This document shows positions 11,748-24,031 of a stretch of DNA of 64,000 nucleotides, piece by piece. The stretch lies in contig NW_026570234.1 of the NCBI RefSeq assembly GCF_019649055.1, positions 806,001 to 870,000 on the forward strand, in the 5' to 3' direction. Below the pieces are notes generated by a model that worked only from the letters and a program-made list of their open reading frames with translations, made no database searches and was not told the DNA's origin. Origin of the DNA: Paramacrobiotus metropolitanus (Eukaryota; Tardigrada; Eutardigrada; Parachela; Macrobiotidae). A program made the position numbers and the translations under genes. Numbering within the stretch: position 1 is the stretch's first letter; each line of letters opens with the position of its first letter.

Positions 11748-14700
11748 GATAAATCATTATTCATCATCAGGTACTGTAATAATAAAGCCGGCTTGTCCAT
11801 ATATTGATAACTGGGTTTCCAAATGAAACATACATGTATACTAACATTTAATGCGCATCCTCCTACCATTTTTCGAATTAATTTCCTGCTCCTGTTCTTC
11901 CCTATCTGTCTTGCACTGACCAGTTAGGGATGGCAGCGACAATTACCAGCCTTATGCTCTACATCTCATGATCGAACTACTCGTACATTAGTTAGCAGTA
12001 GCTAGAAGTGAACAGTAAATGTGTATAATTTTGATCTCTAACGGAGAAAAAACCCATTATAAAAATCAAAGATATTGTACGTAAAACTTCAGTATCGTAC
12101 GAAGTATACTTCTATTGATATCTATCTAGTATTGTTCTCGCCTGTCGGCGTGCGCCGAGCAAGCCGTTTCTGCTGAATAGAATCAACTTGTTGATCATAC
12201 TATAGGCCAAAGTGGTATAACGAATTCGTTTCAACACCATGAAAGCTTACCGGTAGCCGAATTACAGGTCCTGACAGCAGCTCTGCTCATGACTTTTCTA
12301 TCCGATTACTGCAGAAGTATTGGCATATATATGCCTGCGAAAAATACAAAAGAAGTGTAAAATTTCACTCCTCCGGGTTACCGGTATTATTCAAATAGTA
12401 TAACATGAAAACAGTACGTACTCAAGACATTTCCAAGACGCACATTTTGTGTACCACAAACAATACTTTGTACTGACAGGCAGTAACAGACTAACAGTGT
12501 TAGTGTAAGCGCCAGCTGTTGCTGATGTTTATGTAAAATTCTGTAGTGCAGAGGTATTAGTGCCATTAATTATCCCAACAAAAAACTGGCAAAAATTAAA
12601 TACATTTTGCAGGAGTTTTGAGGTGGAAGGGAATTTGAATTCCACTCGCTTACCACCTATATGCACTATGCAGCTGCATTGCAGTGATATGACAAATTAA
12701 AAATAAAAAAGCCCGCATGTACACAACACTCTCTTCATCTTTACAATACTGAATACTCCAGCACTATCCCGTAAGAAAAAATGAATAATTAAAAGACGGT
12801 GTTCTTGATCGTTGAGATAAATGCAGTAATCGGCCAGCGGTCAACAAGCAGCCAGTGTGGTGACAGCATTGACACTTTCATATTCTAAAGATTACAGTAA
12901 CAACAGCATTGATTAAACCCAGCCGACTCATGGTCAGCAGCAATGGAAGTATTGTTAAATCATATTGTCATATTGGTGTAAACTGCCATAATGCAAACCT
13001 GCACGTTGCACATTTCAAAACGCTGCATTTCTCCTTCTATTAAGCGCCTCTTAGAGACAATGGAAGAGCAAATTCGATAATTGTACTGGTAAAAAAGCCC
13101 TCGGTTGACGAGTTATCAGATCTACAATTAAATGCAATTTCGAAATTATAGTATTTTATTGCTAAATTTAATTAGCTTCTGCATTACAAGCCGGTTGGGT
13201 GTCAACTTGAGCACTGCCTGCATATACTGTGTATACCAGTTTCAATGCGGTGACGGGCAAAGGTGACGCACATTTTATTACCACGATGCATCTAAAAGGC
13301 ACTGTAAGTCATACTGTATATACAGCATCTGTGATTCGACCAGCGATGTTGTGCTTTTTCGCAGCAGAGCAGACGTTGTAACCCAGTTGCAAACTTGCAA
13401 TGTATTCAAGGGCGAAAATTTCTTCATGATCAGCATCACAGATTTCGAAAAGTCAGGAGCACTATTCACTTTTGTGCAGCTTGATGTCACGTAAGATGTG
13501 TAATTAAACTGTTCGGCCACACAGCCGCATTAGCGTGTTTTGTTGCAGTTGCTATAATTTAAATATTATGTAATAAACGAGTAATTTTTCATGTCAACGT
13601 CCATTAATTATTTTTATATTAGTGAAATCATGTAGATCAGACATGTATAATTTTCGCTACAACAATGGGACAGCTTAAGGGCACGAAAATGCCATTACCA
13701 TATCTATCCGGCTGCGTTGATTCCATGGCCTACCGGTACACGCGTCGTTTGGGAATAAAACACTGTGAAAACTGTGATTCTGTATGCCGGGATCTCCTGA
13801 TATTAATTACGTCAAGTGGTGTTACCGATAACGCACTCTGTCCAGACGTTCCGAAACGCAAATGTGTTCCTAAGAGTATAACTACGGATAGCGGATGGCT
13901 TCATCAGATAACCTGTATTTTCTGTAAGATTATATATTTTTCTCTCTATATATACGTACACTGTATATATTCGTGACGTCTGCCGCTAGAATTCCCATAA
14001 TTAATATTGGCTGTTTGATTGTTTCATACGAGAGTTATGTCAAGTAAAAGCCACTCAAAAACAATTATAATAAATTATTTTAGTTTAGGCTTGCAGAGGC
14101 ACTGGGATGGGAGTTTAATTAATGTAGAGTAAAGAAAGTTACTGGTATGACTGTTATTATCACCGATTTTCTATTAGAACCGTTGTACGGAATGTTCGTT
14201 TGATTGTAGAATTGCAGTTTGCATTAACTGTTTAAATCAAACTTTTCTGGTTGTGGATTCTGTGGATAGATTTACTGAGTAAGTTCCATAAGACAACAAA
14301 CATCTTTAATGTGACGCAATTGCGAAAAAAAAGTATGATGAAGTTTGCACGATGTTACATTTCTCTTTTATTCAAATCAATTTGTTTTTGTGCCGAATTT
14401 AATTATTTCCAACACTTGCAAGCATTTAGAATAACGTTGAAAGCATTGTTTTAATTATATACCTCGGATATTACTAATGTCCCATTTACAACAGCACTTA
14501 GAAATTATTATAGCCGCTACCCTCTGTGCGCATTAGAGCAGAACGCAGTGATTGTGAAAAAACAACTGACTGACCCTGATGTGATACGGTAGTGTCGCAC
14601 GCAGTAACGGTGAGCATGTAATTAAGTAATCTACCTTTACTAGATTCTACCGTTCACTTTTACTCGCGAAAGCTAACTGTCCATTTCCCTCCCATGTAGT

Positions 14701-15212
14701 CTGATGGCAGAGCATTTTTGCCACTCAATCCACAAGAAAATCATCTGGTTTTTAATATTATTTTTCCTGCAATAAGGTAATACGAAGGAAGTTAAAATTG
14801 CACACATAGTTCTTCAAGGAGCTTCCGGAGGTGTGCTAAAATTGTTAAAACTCACCCACTCAGTTCCGGTTTAACCGGCACAGAATCATCAGCTGGTGAT
14901 GACCCCGTTCTCTGGCCTGTTTTTGCAAGACGTTATAGGTTGAATATTACGCATCGTGACCATCGGTTGAGATTTTGTTATCGATGTCATAGCCATTCGC
15001 AAATATGTGTACGCAATGAAATTGTACTTTTTATTGTATGTACATATTATATATTCATTATAAGTCGTTATAAATCAGCGGCGCATCTAGAACGGCCGCG
15101 ACGGTTCCTTTTTATATGGCTTTCTTATTGGAATACATACAGCTATACCGGCGGAAAAAGTCGTACACCAATTTTCGTGATCGCAGCCACTGAAAGATAG
15201 CATAGGATTAAA
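11748..15212. other. Long spacer without recognisable genes
   Basis: About 3.5 kb, AT-rich. Open frames at 13665-13976 (+, starts with ATG, Cys-containing), 13278-13520 (-) and 14940-15200 (+) match nothing I recognise and have no convincing flanking splice sites. The left edge should hold the promoter of P2X paralog B and the right edge that of the SEA/EGF gene. No third P2X copy was found. Confidence 0.5.
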
Positions 15213-18200
15213 ATGTCAAAACATTGTTCAAACTTCAAATATAACCTGCCATGTGTGTTTTTAAGTAATACTCTAGTGTATATTATTAGACTATAATAAT
15301 AATTAATTTGTACGTTCGCTTACCTAAAACAAATGCAACTGTTTTTATTTGCAACTGATGTTGCAACTGTTTTTATTTGTGTAGTATACTCGCACCACTT
15401 TGTGCATGTAGTTTTAAAGTAGCATTCAAACCAGTGCAGTAAATTTAATATTTAAGTAAATTAATTAATTAATGCACTAGATTGGCGGCACTGGTAATGT
15501 TTCGGTTTTTTCAGTAACCTTCGCCGTGATATTAAACAGCGCACATGCTCAAATTCTTCCGCGCTCCACCTTTCACAATCTCAGTGGTCATCCGCCTACG
15601 TCCACAAGAGACCCATTTAACCGAACAGTAACCACACCATTGCCGGTAAGCACAACGGTCGCTGCTTCCGACACCAACAGTTCCTTAAAACAAAGCACAC
15701 AACACTTGCTGGAACAAGTGCTGGTGATGAGAGAGAACAGCATCAACCTGGGCAGCAGTCAACCGCATCCGCGCAACGCCTTCCTCTTGGACAGTTACTT
15801 GCTCAAATCCTCATCACCGAAATCACTTCCGCGTCCCGTGACCGGAGTATCCGCGCGGCAACTGCGCACTGATACGCCTTTCGATACGACAATGAACACC
15901 TGGCCGGTCACACTGCCGCTCCAAGCCAACACTCCTATTCCGGGTGCGCTTATGCTGACCACCGACGGCGGTAGTTCCGCCGCGTCGACCGCTTCCCAGT
16001 CTACAATCACCAAACGGCAAATTATGCCCACTGGACGGCCGAATTCTTTCTTCTTGGATGAGCCAGATGGTTGGTTATCGCGACTGGATGATATCGGGCC
16101 GGTGGCACCCGATTTTCAGCCGGTACCTTATGCTACGGATGGTCCGTTTACACCAGACGGCCCACCCATGTTCGACGGGCCGTTCCCAGCGGCCTCCACC
16201 AATCCGACATCGGAAGTGTATACACCGCTGAATTATACGACAACGGACGCCAGTAGCAGCGCTGCTTCCGATGCCATCCCGAGTCCGTTTCGGCCGTTCA
16301 CCGCGACGTCTCTACAACATCCGGTAAGCAAGTGCCATCCCTCCTAGTACTGTAGTCGATTTAATCGAATGCCGCTATGCTGGATATTTATAGAAAAACT
16401 AAAAAAAGCTAATAAAAATCCAACATGCAAAATAACAATATGCATTGCATACTTAGGTTAGATTATAAAAATTTAGATACTAACCTAATTAATTTTTCAT
16501 ACTTCTACCAAGGTCCAAGTGTATAATTTCTACATACTACATGTATATACGTGTATCGTTACAACACACACACACACATATGTAGTACTTATTTTTGATT
16601 ACTTATAGCCTACAGGCGAAAAGCTAAAATAATTCTATTTAATATTACTATTTCTTTGATTGTTTGTCAGATTACAACCATACCACCATTCGCATCTCCT
16701 TTACCGGTTCCAGCGGTTACTCGCAATCCTAACCTGCCAGCTAATACAAACGACTCCGCGGTTCGGCAGCAACGTCCCTTCCCTTCGGTGTTTCGCTCCG
16801 AACAACCCCGAAAACCGGACACCTCTCGAAATCGTCCGCCCGGCGATCCCGGTGATCAGCGTATGCGCGGCAGTGTATTGTCCGCACCCAATCCGTACAC
16901 CGGAGCGGTCGATGGCGACGACAGAATTAATCCACCCTTCCGGCGACCGCTGCCGCCGCCCAGCGCCGCAGCACCGGCCGTCCCTCCGTCGGCGTATCCG
17001 GGAGACCGCAATCTGAACGCTCCGCCAACCGAAGAGGGAATCAAACTGGAAACCTGTAGCATTGGGGATGATAGTACATGCAATCAGGAAGCGTATGAAG
17101 TGTGCCGAAAAGATGACGGTGTCAGTACCTGTGTGTGTCGCAGCGGCACAGCGCGCAAGCACGTTCGGGATCCTTGCCAAAGTAAGGTACATAAATAATT
17201 GTGCGTTGTGTTTTTGCATCAGTTTTTGCACTTTGTTTTTGTATAGCAAATAAACAAAGGTGAAACAGGAGGTTCATAATTGGTGAAATGCTTTTTAATA
17301 CGCCTATTTTATATGTAAAAACTAAAAAGTGTTTTTGCATAGTAGCACACATAACAATTTTTGGTTTTTTTCGAAACTTTTACCAGAAAATGTCATACTG
17401 TATTTGTCGTTTCGAGTTAAATTCATTGATTCTGTTACATGTGCGCTTTTGTGCAGGTGTGCTTAGCTATTATGTTTACATAAGGATGAACCGATTCTAT
17501 GATCGTCAGCTGACATTTGGTCCTCAATTTGCCGACAACAAATCTTATCCATACCTGACTCTTGCTCGGGAAGTAGCATTAGGGGTGAGTGCTTCTACAA
17601 CTTTGTAAAGAAAACAGTTTCAAGCGAACTTTCTTAATACATAAAAATATTCAAGTGATTAATCATATTATTTATTTCAGATCGATAGTCTGCTTAGCGA
17701 GACGGACCTCAACACGGCATTCGTGTCCAGCCGTTTGAATTCTTTCGCGCCCTTTTCCGATGACCTTTTGGCGAATTCCACAGTATTACTGTTGAAAAAC
17801 CGGGTCAATGTGGATGGCACTCAGTTGAGTCGACATCTGCAGGAAGTGATGCTAGAAGGCCTGCGCAAGAATGAACGACGTCTGGGTAAAAGCCGGCTAT
17901 TTGTCAGCAACTTTCTGAACGCGGTGCCCGGAGTGCAGGATATCGATGAATGCTTATCCACGGACCTGAATGACTGCAACGCCTCTGCAGTGTGCAGTAA
18001 TACTCCTGGATCGTATTCCTGCACGTGCAAACCCGGGTATGGCGATCGCTTTGCGGGAGATCCGGTACTGGCCGGACGCTCGTGTGAACCGTGCGAAGAA
18101 GCGTATTGCAATCAACACGGAGTGTGCTTGATGACCTCAACCGGGAAAACCTGTCAGTGCAATGGATGGTACATTGGAGCCACTTGCCAGACGGATGGAC

Positions 18201-19565
18201 AGGTGGTGGCGGTGGCATGTGGCTCGTCAGCGGTTGCGCTAATTCTTATTGCGGTGACTCTCATCTTTCTTCTCCGCTGGAGGTAAACAGATAATACTGA
18301 AAGGTCACTACTGCAAATTCAATTTCTACAGAGTACTTTTTTTATTGAAAAAAAACATAAAATTTGCGAAGTTGGCAAATGCAGGCTATGGTTTGCTGCA
18401 AAAAATCAACATGACTTATTTGTTTAGTATGTTCCTTCTTTATTGCAGTCGCACTTCCGGCAGTAAGCGTCATGGTCTTAATGCTGACCAGTTGTCCACG
18501 CTGGCACGGTCGGAGATTAGCGCCAATACCTTTACGTACTTTAAAGTCAATCCGGGTAGCGGAAGTGGATCTGTGTCACGCTCGAGATCCGGCGACGACA
18601 CGACAGCGGCACCGGACCACGATCGCTCCACGGTGTGTACTACGAAGATGGATAACAAGCTACGCATGGCTTACTTGGTGCATCCAAATTTAGTCACGCA
18701 GGTACAGGAAACGTGCCACTGATATGGATTTACTTACATAATTATAGGTAGCTTTGGAAGCATTTTTCAATTAGACGTTTTCGAATGCACATGTTTTCGA
18801 ATTGTCCTTCCCATTAGATCCTTCTTATTTGCATTAAAGCAACATTAAAGTTGAGCAGCAGCTACGGTATAACCGAGGTAACTTAATTTGAATAAGGTTT
18901 TAATTATTTAAAATATTTAAAATTAAATTAGTAATAAACGCTAACAATAATTATTTTAGCTACCGGCACACCACGGCCACTGTCGATGCGATGACGCTCG
19001 CGCACCCTGGCACTTTGATGGTGAACACGCACACACGTCGGGCCACCAGTTAACCGATAGCAACCCTTACGAGGTGCGTCCACCCGGTAAACTAGCTGCG
19101 TCCGCCTTGCACCACGAAACAGCCATTGGTCAAGACAAACAGGCCTGTGGCTCAGTTAATCCAGCAAGCGGAAATAATTTCCTAGTCAATCGTGTAAAAA
19201 ACGTCAACCAAGATGCGGACGCTGATGAGAAAAGCAACAGTAAGAGCGCCGCAGCAAAGTCGAACGTCTCGCATGCGCACTCACACTCTCATGCCCATCT
19301 GATGGAACGCCCGTCACAGACCGGCAGCGATGGTGCCAAGTCCAGCATAAACGTTTGCGATGCTGTGGCTGCTGTTGTCAACCGGAATGATCTCAAAAGT
19401 GCTGTGGAAGCCAGAGCTCAACAGCTGGACAAAGGTCACAAGCCCAGTGTAAATTTAAGGAAAGCCGCCGGGAACCCAGTTGTGCCGAATAAGCCGGATA
19501 TGCTTAATGGCTTTCCAGCGGCCGCGCATCCGGCAAAATTTAAAGCTGGGAAACCATTGCTCTGA
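15213..19565 (+). CDS. Mucin-like SEA/EGF single-pass receptor
   Basis: Seven exons join in phase: 15213-15264, 15515-16323, 16671-17181, 17457-17584, 17681-18282, 18449-18701 and 18960-19565. They give 986 residues. The first exon and the start of the second make a signal peptide (LPCVFLITFAVILNSAHA, cleavage likely after AHA). Residues 35-430 are Pro/Ser/Thr-rich and mucin-like. A short Cys-rich segment (TCSIGDDSTC...CVCRSG) is followed by a SEA-type region at about 460-580. Next come a calcium-binding EGF-like domain starting DIDEC (near residue 587) and a second EGF-like domain (CNQHGVC...CQCNGWYIGATC). One TM helix lies near 675-700, followed by a cytoplasmic tail of about 285 residues with a His-rich run (SHAHSHSHAH). 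The architecture resembles nematode MUP-4/MUA-3 and other SEA-EGF adhesion proteins. Function in cell-matrix or cuticle attachment is inference. SEA cleavage was not verified. Confidence 0.85.
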
Positions 19566-20276
19566 AGTCCGAACTGATTTGGATGAGAGTACTGTATAGC
19601 CGAATGCCAAAGTGATCACACAACAATGCACCCGACTTCGTTAATATCGATATCGGTTTATTAAACTTTTACCCCATATACATTAATGTGAGGGTTACAC
19701 AGACTTGCAATCAGTTTACCTTTGTATTCAACTATGCACGCGCATGCATGCACGTTGTTTGATGCGCTTGATAGTAAATATACTAGTATCTTCTTCGAAG
19801 TGACCGACTGAAAACTGAAGTTTTAAGCGTCTTCATGAAGAGTTAATTTTTTTGGTTTGTTTTGAGACAAGGAACCATTTGTACAAGGAACCACTCGTCC
19901 ACATTACGCGTATAGGTACAGGCTGGAGGTATAGTGTACAGATTCCTATTCCTCAGGATACAGGACAAAGTTGCTAGCTAGATACTCTACAGATATCATT
20001 ATTTATAATTATAGTATGCTAAAAGTATGAACTTCGGAGCTTTCCTTGTTTATCGCGGGCTCGGTTCTCCAGGAAATGACCTTTAATTGCAGTAAATATT
20101 TGTACAAAGCACGACTATGTATGTTTGAAATGCCATCATCCAGTCACTGCAGTTAGGCTTGACTTACAGTAGACTCTGGTTATGTTACGTAATCATTAGG
20201 AAAAATCTAGTTCTACCACTCAAAATTATTGACAAAATCCAACATAATAATTTAATCTGAATTAATCACAAAGTCC
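19566..20276. other. Convergent 3' spacer
   Basis: About 0.7 kb between the stop codons of the SEA/EGF gene (+) and the small membrane protein gene (-). No exon, repeat or RNA gene was recognised. No clear AATAAA was seen. Confidence 0.4.
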
Positions 20277-20953
20277 TTAGTGTTGCTTTAGTTTTTGGTA
20301 TCCTTCCCAGAAATGAGAGGCCTAAAAAACAACGATAGAGTTAGCTGTATCTTGCAATTATTGTATAGCCGCTACTATCAGCTATTTCAGTAACTACTAT
20401 AATTATAATATTGAAGTAATTGAACTACCGCTTGTTAATAGAGTGCACGCTGACACATACTGGATGCATACAGTTTTTTTTGCCGGATTTGATTGAATTG
20501 CGAGTATTTTCCGGATTACAACAAGCTGTCGCCGTATTTAGTCACTTTGGCAAACAATTATTCTACAAACTTAACCGATTTCCACGGGATAACCTTATAA
20601 GCATCGTACTTATGATCATGCAAAATTAATTGTAGCATAATGTAACTATGCCGGAAAATGCGGAACTTAATTTTTATTAAATGATATTATTTTGTATAAA
20701 ATCCGAACGTTTTACAATTATTAACTATTTGTCTACTTTGCAATCCTTAACATACCGTTATGTACGTCAAATAGCCTGCTGCCGCCACACCGGAACCTAA
20801 AGCCACCGCCTTTTGCCAAGGTCCCAAAATATCCTTCGCGTGCGGAAGTAAAGATGTATGGTCATTAGCATGGACTAAGCGGTTAGCTGCGACGCACACC
20901 CCACTCACAACCGCACATCCTGTCAAGAAATAAATCTTTTCATTAACTGGCAT
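20277..20953 (-). CDS. Small two-helix membrane protein, unknown
   Basis: Two exons join in phase: 20756-20953 and 20277-20321, with a GTATGT donor and a TTTTTTAG acceptor. They give 80 residues. The start is the first ATG, in MPVNEKIYFLTG. Two hydrophobic segments are seen: residues about 7-25 (IYFLTGCAVVSGVCVAAN) and 48-65 (KAVALGSGVAAAGYLTYI), ending in a charged tail (FWEGYQKLKQH). I do not recognise the family. The size and layout recall small mitochondrial or ER membrane proteins, but no targeting signal or motif decides this. Codon phase agreement across the intron supports it as a real gene. Confidence 0.65.
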
Positions 20954-22024
20954 TGTAGGTGTGTCCTTTTGCCGACAGGACAGGAGCCCGTTTACGATAG
21001 CAACAGTAAAATAAATTTACGCGGTTGCGTCGAGCAGCTTGGTGTGGAATGGCTTTACAAAAAAAATTTAAGAATCACACTGTGGTAGTCTGTACCGATA
21101 CAGTAAATTCTGTCCCTTATATGTATGTACTCGAGCGCGTTTACGGGCACAATATTAATATGTACTTTTTCGAAACCAGATGTAGACAGACGGTATGTTC
21201 TTATAACCACTATTATTCAGACGGTGTTTATCAATAATACCTCGTATGTGTATTAGCCAGTGCTATACGTTTTTGCGGTTAGAACGTAAAACTCGGACAT
21301 CAGCCTTGCAGTAATATTGCTTTTGGCGTGTTCGTATAGCGAATCCGTATTTTGCTGTCGTCTGGGTCAACTCCATTATGTATTGCCTCAAATTCTGCAA
21401 AGTTAATGAATCATTATGGATTTACAGAAGCTGTATACTCGTATATTGGCAGTGATATTAATTTTTTGGAAAAACTGGCAATTGCCAAATGTCTGAGTCA
21501 CTTATGACCTGAAGCTAAATGAGCTGATGCAACGTGGGTTAAAAATTACTTACAGATAAGCGAAAGCAAAGTGGGCGTGTATACGGTAATAGCTTTATAG
21601 TATTATTTAAATGTAAACTACACATTCCTTAATTTCCGTCTTTTGATAATTATACCATTTTTTTTGTTGCCTACAGGGTACAACATGGGAATTTGATTGT
21701 ATCTGCACACTTCTGTATTCAAACTTCACATTAGGAATTTGGTGACAGCTAAGATATAGCCTGCATCTCATGACCTTTCAACAAACTCTTGCTTTTAACC
21801 CAAGGCCGCTTATTGTAAATTTCAAGGACAAGTAGAAATTACAAGCCCAGCACGGATGAATAATGGCCGATGACTATTACAAAATAAGTAATTCCAAGGA
21901 TGTGTTGCTTTGCGGTAGCTCACAGACTTATAATAATATTAATGATGCCGTACGTATGTTTAGTAGTATCTGTAATTATTATGATACACTTGACATAAAT
22001 TAATCGAAACACGGACTGTCTACT

Positions 22025-22188
22025 TGTACAAGCTTGTCCGGTAATTTCTGTCGTAAAGGTACAGATAGCACATATTTAGCGCGAAGTTTGCGCTATAGCG
22101 ATTGCCACTACACTACGTTTGGCGTAACACGCAAATTTGTGTGTTTCGCTGTTTTGAACCGGCAGAAATTACCGGACAAGCTTGTACA
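22025..22188. repeat. 164-bp element with 26-bp perfect terminal inverted repeats
   Basis: The left arm (22025-22050) begins TGTACAAGCTTGTCCGGTAA and the right arm (22163-22188) is its exact reverse complement, separated by about 112 bp. The length and perfect ends suggest a short non-autonomous DNA element. No clear target-site duplication was seen, so the exact ends and the class are uncertain. It sits 56 bp from the MITE at 22245. Confidence 0.7.
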
Positions 22189-22244
22189 TACGGTACATAA
22201 CTTGCAATGAAGACTAACGTGATGATGACTAACGTGTTGAGTTA

Positions 22245-22502
22245 GGCGCCATCCATAAATTACGTCACGCAAGTAGGGGAGGGGGAGGTCCTGAAAGCGT
22301 TACTGTTTGTTACGAGGGGGGAGGGGGGCTTTAAAAATTTGTTACGATGATGACGTCAACATGCTATATCGATGGAGGGGTTCTCATTTTGTTACGTAAC
22401 GCTCAGGGGAGGGGATCTCAGTTTGTTAGCATTGGTGACACAGGGGGAGGGGGGTATCAAAATGTCCAATTTTTTTGCGTGACGTAATTTATGGATGGCG
22501 CC
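22245..22502 (+). mobile_element. MITE copy 1 (258 bp), TTA target site
   Basis: The terminal inverted repeats begin GGCGCCATCCATAAATTACG and the element is flanked by TTA on both sides. The interior has G-runs on this strand and no coding capacity. A copy that is nearly identical after reverse complementing lies at 48395-48654. A 3-bp TTA target duplication with TIRs beginning GGC fits PIF/Harbinger-type elements. That class is inference; no transposase is present in the window. Confidence 0.85.
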
Positions 22503-23389
22503 TTACATGAATTTTTACTTTGTATTGTACTCGTACTAGTACTTATTGTTAAGTAGCAGCTCAAATACTTCTACTGTTCTGGGTCCTGTTCTGGGTCCTG
22601 GCACAGATAATCAGTATTCATATAATTATAATCTGAACTGTAAAGTTAAAATGCCATCAGTATTGCATTCGTCTATGATATAGGCATATTTACATAATTA
22701 TGCCAGTTCAGCTGAACTTATAATGTTTTATTTCGCACCAATTTCTCGGTAAAGATCATATCTCGTTATCTAAAATTTAACTCACAATACTACAAATTAT
22801 TAAAGCCTGATCTCTGGAGAAGTCACATTTCGGCAAAGAACTGTGTAACTTTCTAAACTTTTTACTTTCGCGTTATTACTATGTAATTATTCGCACAAGT
22901 CAATTCACAATTTATACAATTACTGCCAGTCAGGATCAAGCACAGCCACTCAACACTATTTCGATTACTACCACAGTACATTTTGCGATATGGTATGTTG
23001 AGAAGGAAGATGTGTACTTTGCCTTCCAGTTAGCTGAACGGAAATGTTAATTTTTGTTAACTGATACTCATGCAGTCCTTTGTTCAATACGTGTTGATCA
23101 CCATTAAATGTAATTATGTACCACAGTACAGTATTCGTCTGTATACGTCTAGTGGTATGAAAATTACAGTACTCACGACTTGAAAAGTTATTCAAAATGT
23201 TCAATTATCACACCTTTTGATTACAAACAAAATGAAGTTGTATTTTTATGATACATAACACGCATAGTATTCCATTTTGCAAGGGGTTTACTGCTTCAGT
23301 TGCCGCATCAGTATTATACACTATACATTTGCGATAAACGTTGTCTAAGCAGGGCGCAATCCGAGGGAAACCGAGAAACGGCTGAAAAA

Positions 23390-23461
23390 GGCGCCGATGG
23401 GGGAATCGAACCCCGGCTACGTCGTTAGATCCGCGTAGGCAGTACCACTGCACCACGGCGC
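23390..23461 (-). tRNA. tRNA-like Pol III unit, possibly a tRNA pseudogene or SINE head
   Basis: On the minus strand the 72-nt segment has a plausible A box (TGGTGCAGTGG) and B box (GGTTCGATTCC). It also has a mostly paired acceptor stem (GCGCCG with CGGCGC), a 4-bp D stem, and a TTTTT terminator just downstream. The anticodon region is odd: the only good stem (CTACG/CGTAG) encloses a 12-nt loop instead of 7, and the variable region is almost absent. No anticodon can be assigned. It may be a degenerate tRNA or a tRNA-derived element. Confidence 0.4.
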
Positions 23462-24031
23462 AATACGTTGAAATCCTTTCAAAGACTTTATCGCTGTACG
23501 TGAGCCGCTTCTCCGCTCACAGTTGGAAACTTCGGACTAACAAGTAAAGAGCAATCCAACTCCATACGGCATTTTGATTAATCTTTGACCTTAAAACTAT
23601 TAATTGCTGTGGCAAGATTTAATCTACCGCGCTATAACAAGTCGTCACTGTTAATTTGTGTTTAGGCACTGCTTGCATGGAGGCCCTTTCCGCGCCTCCA
23701 TGCAAGCCATTGATGTCTTCGCTTGTTGTTTTAAAACATTTTATAAACAACATTCGTACATGCAGTGCAGATACATTTTCGGGATCTTATTTTTACGAAA
23801 TTTTAGTTTCCTTTCGCCTAATTTTAGCATTTAATTGACAGCTTCGTTGATCATTTGTCCTTATGAAGTCTGTAGTCATATCACTCATAAAGTATATGTT
23901 TTTCCCAAATGAGCCGCAGAGACATAAGAAATATATGTACTTTTGAACGGTTATATTATTCGATGAATTTCTGTTGTGAGGATTCTTGTGCGACTTAACC
24001 ATATGATAAAAATAACTCAAAATACCTTATC

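Larger units (their letters stand above)
20954..24031. other. Repeat-rich spacer
   Basis: About 3 kb without recognised protein exons. It contains the inverted-repeat element at 22025-22188, a MITE at 22245-22502 and a tRNA-like unit at 23390-23461 (-), listed separately. The frames at 21025-21237 (+) and 22968-23204 (-) look like chance. Confidence 0.6.

Noticed and set aside
13665-13976. ATG-started frame MGQLKGTKMPLPYLSG with several Cys
   Set aside because: No similarity recognised and no splice or signal features; kept only as a note within the spacer entry.
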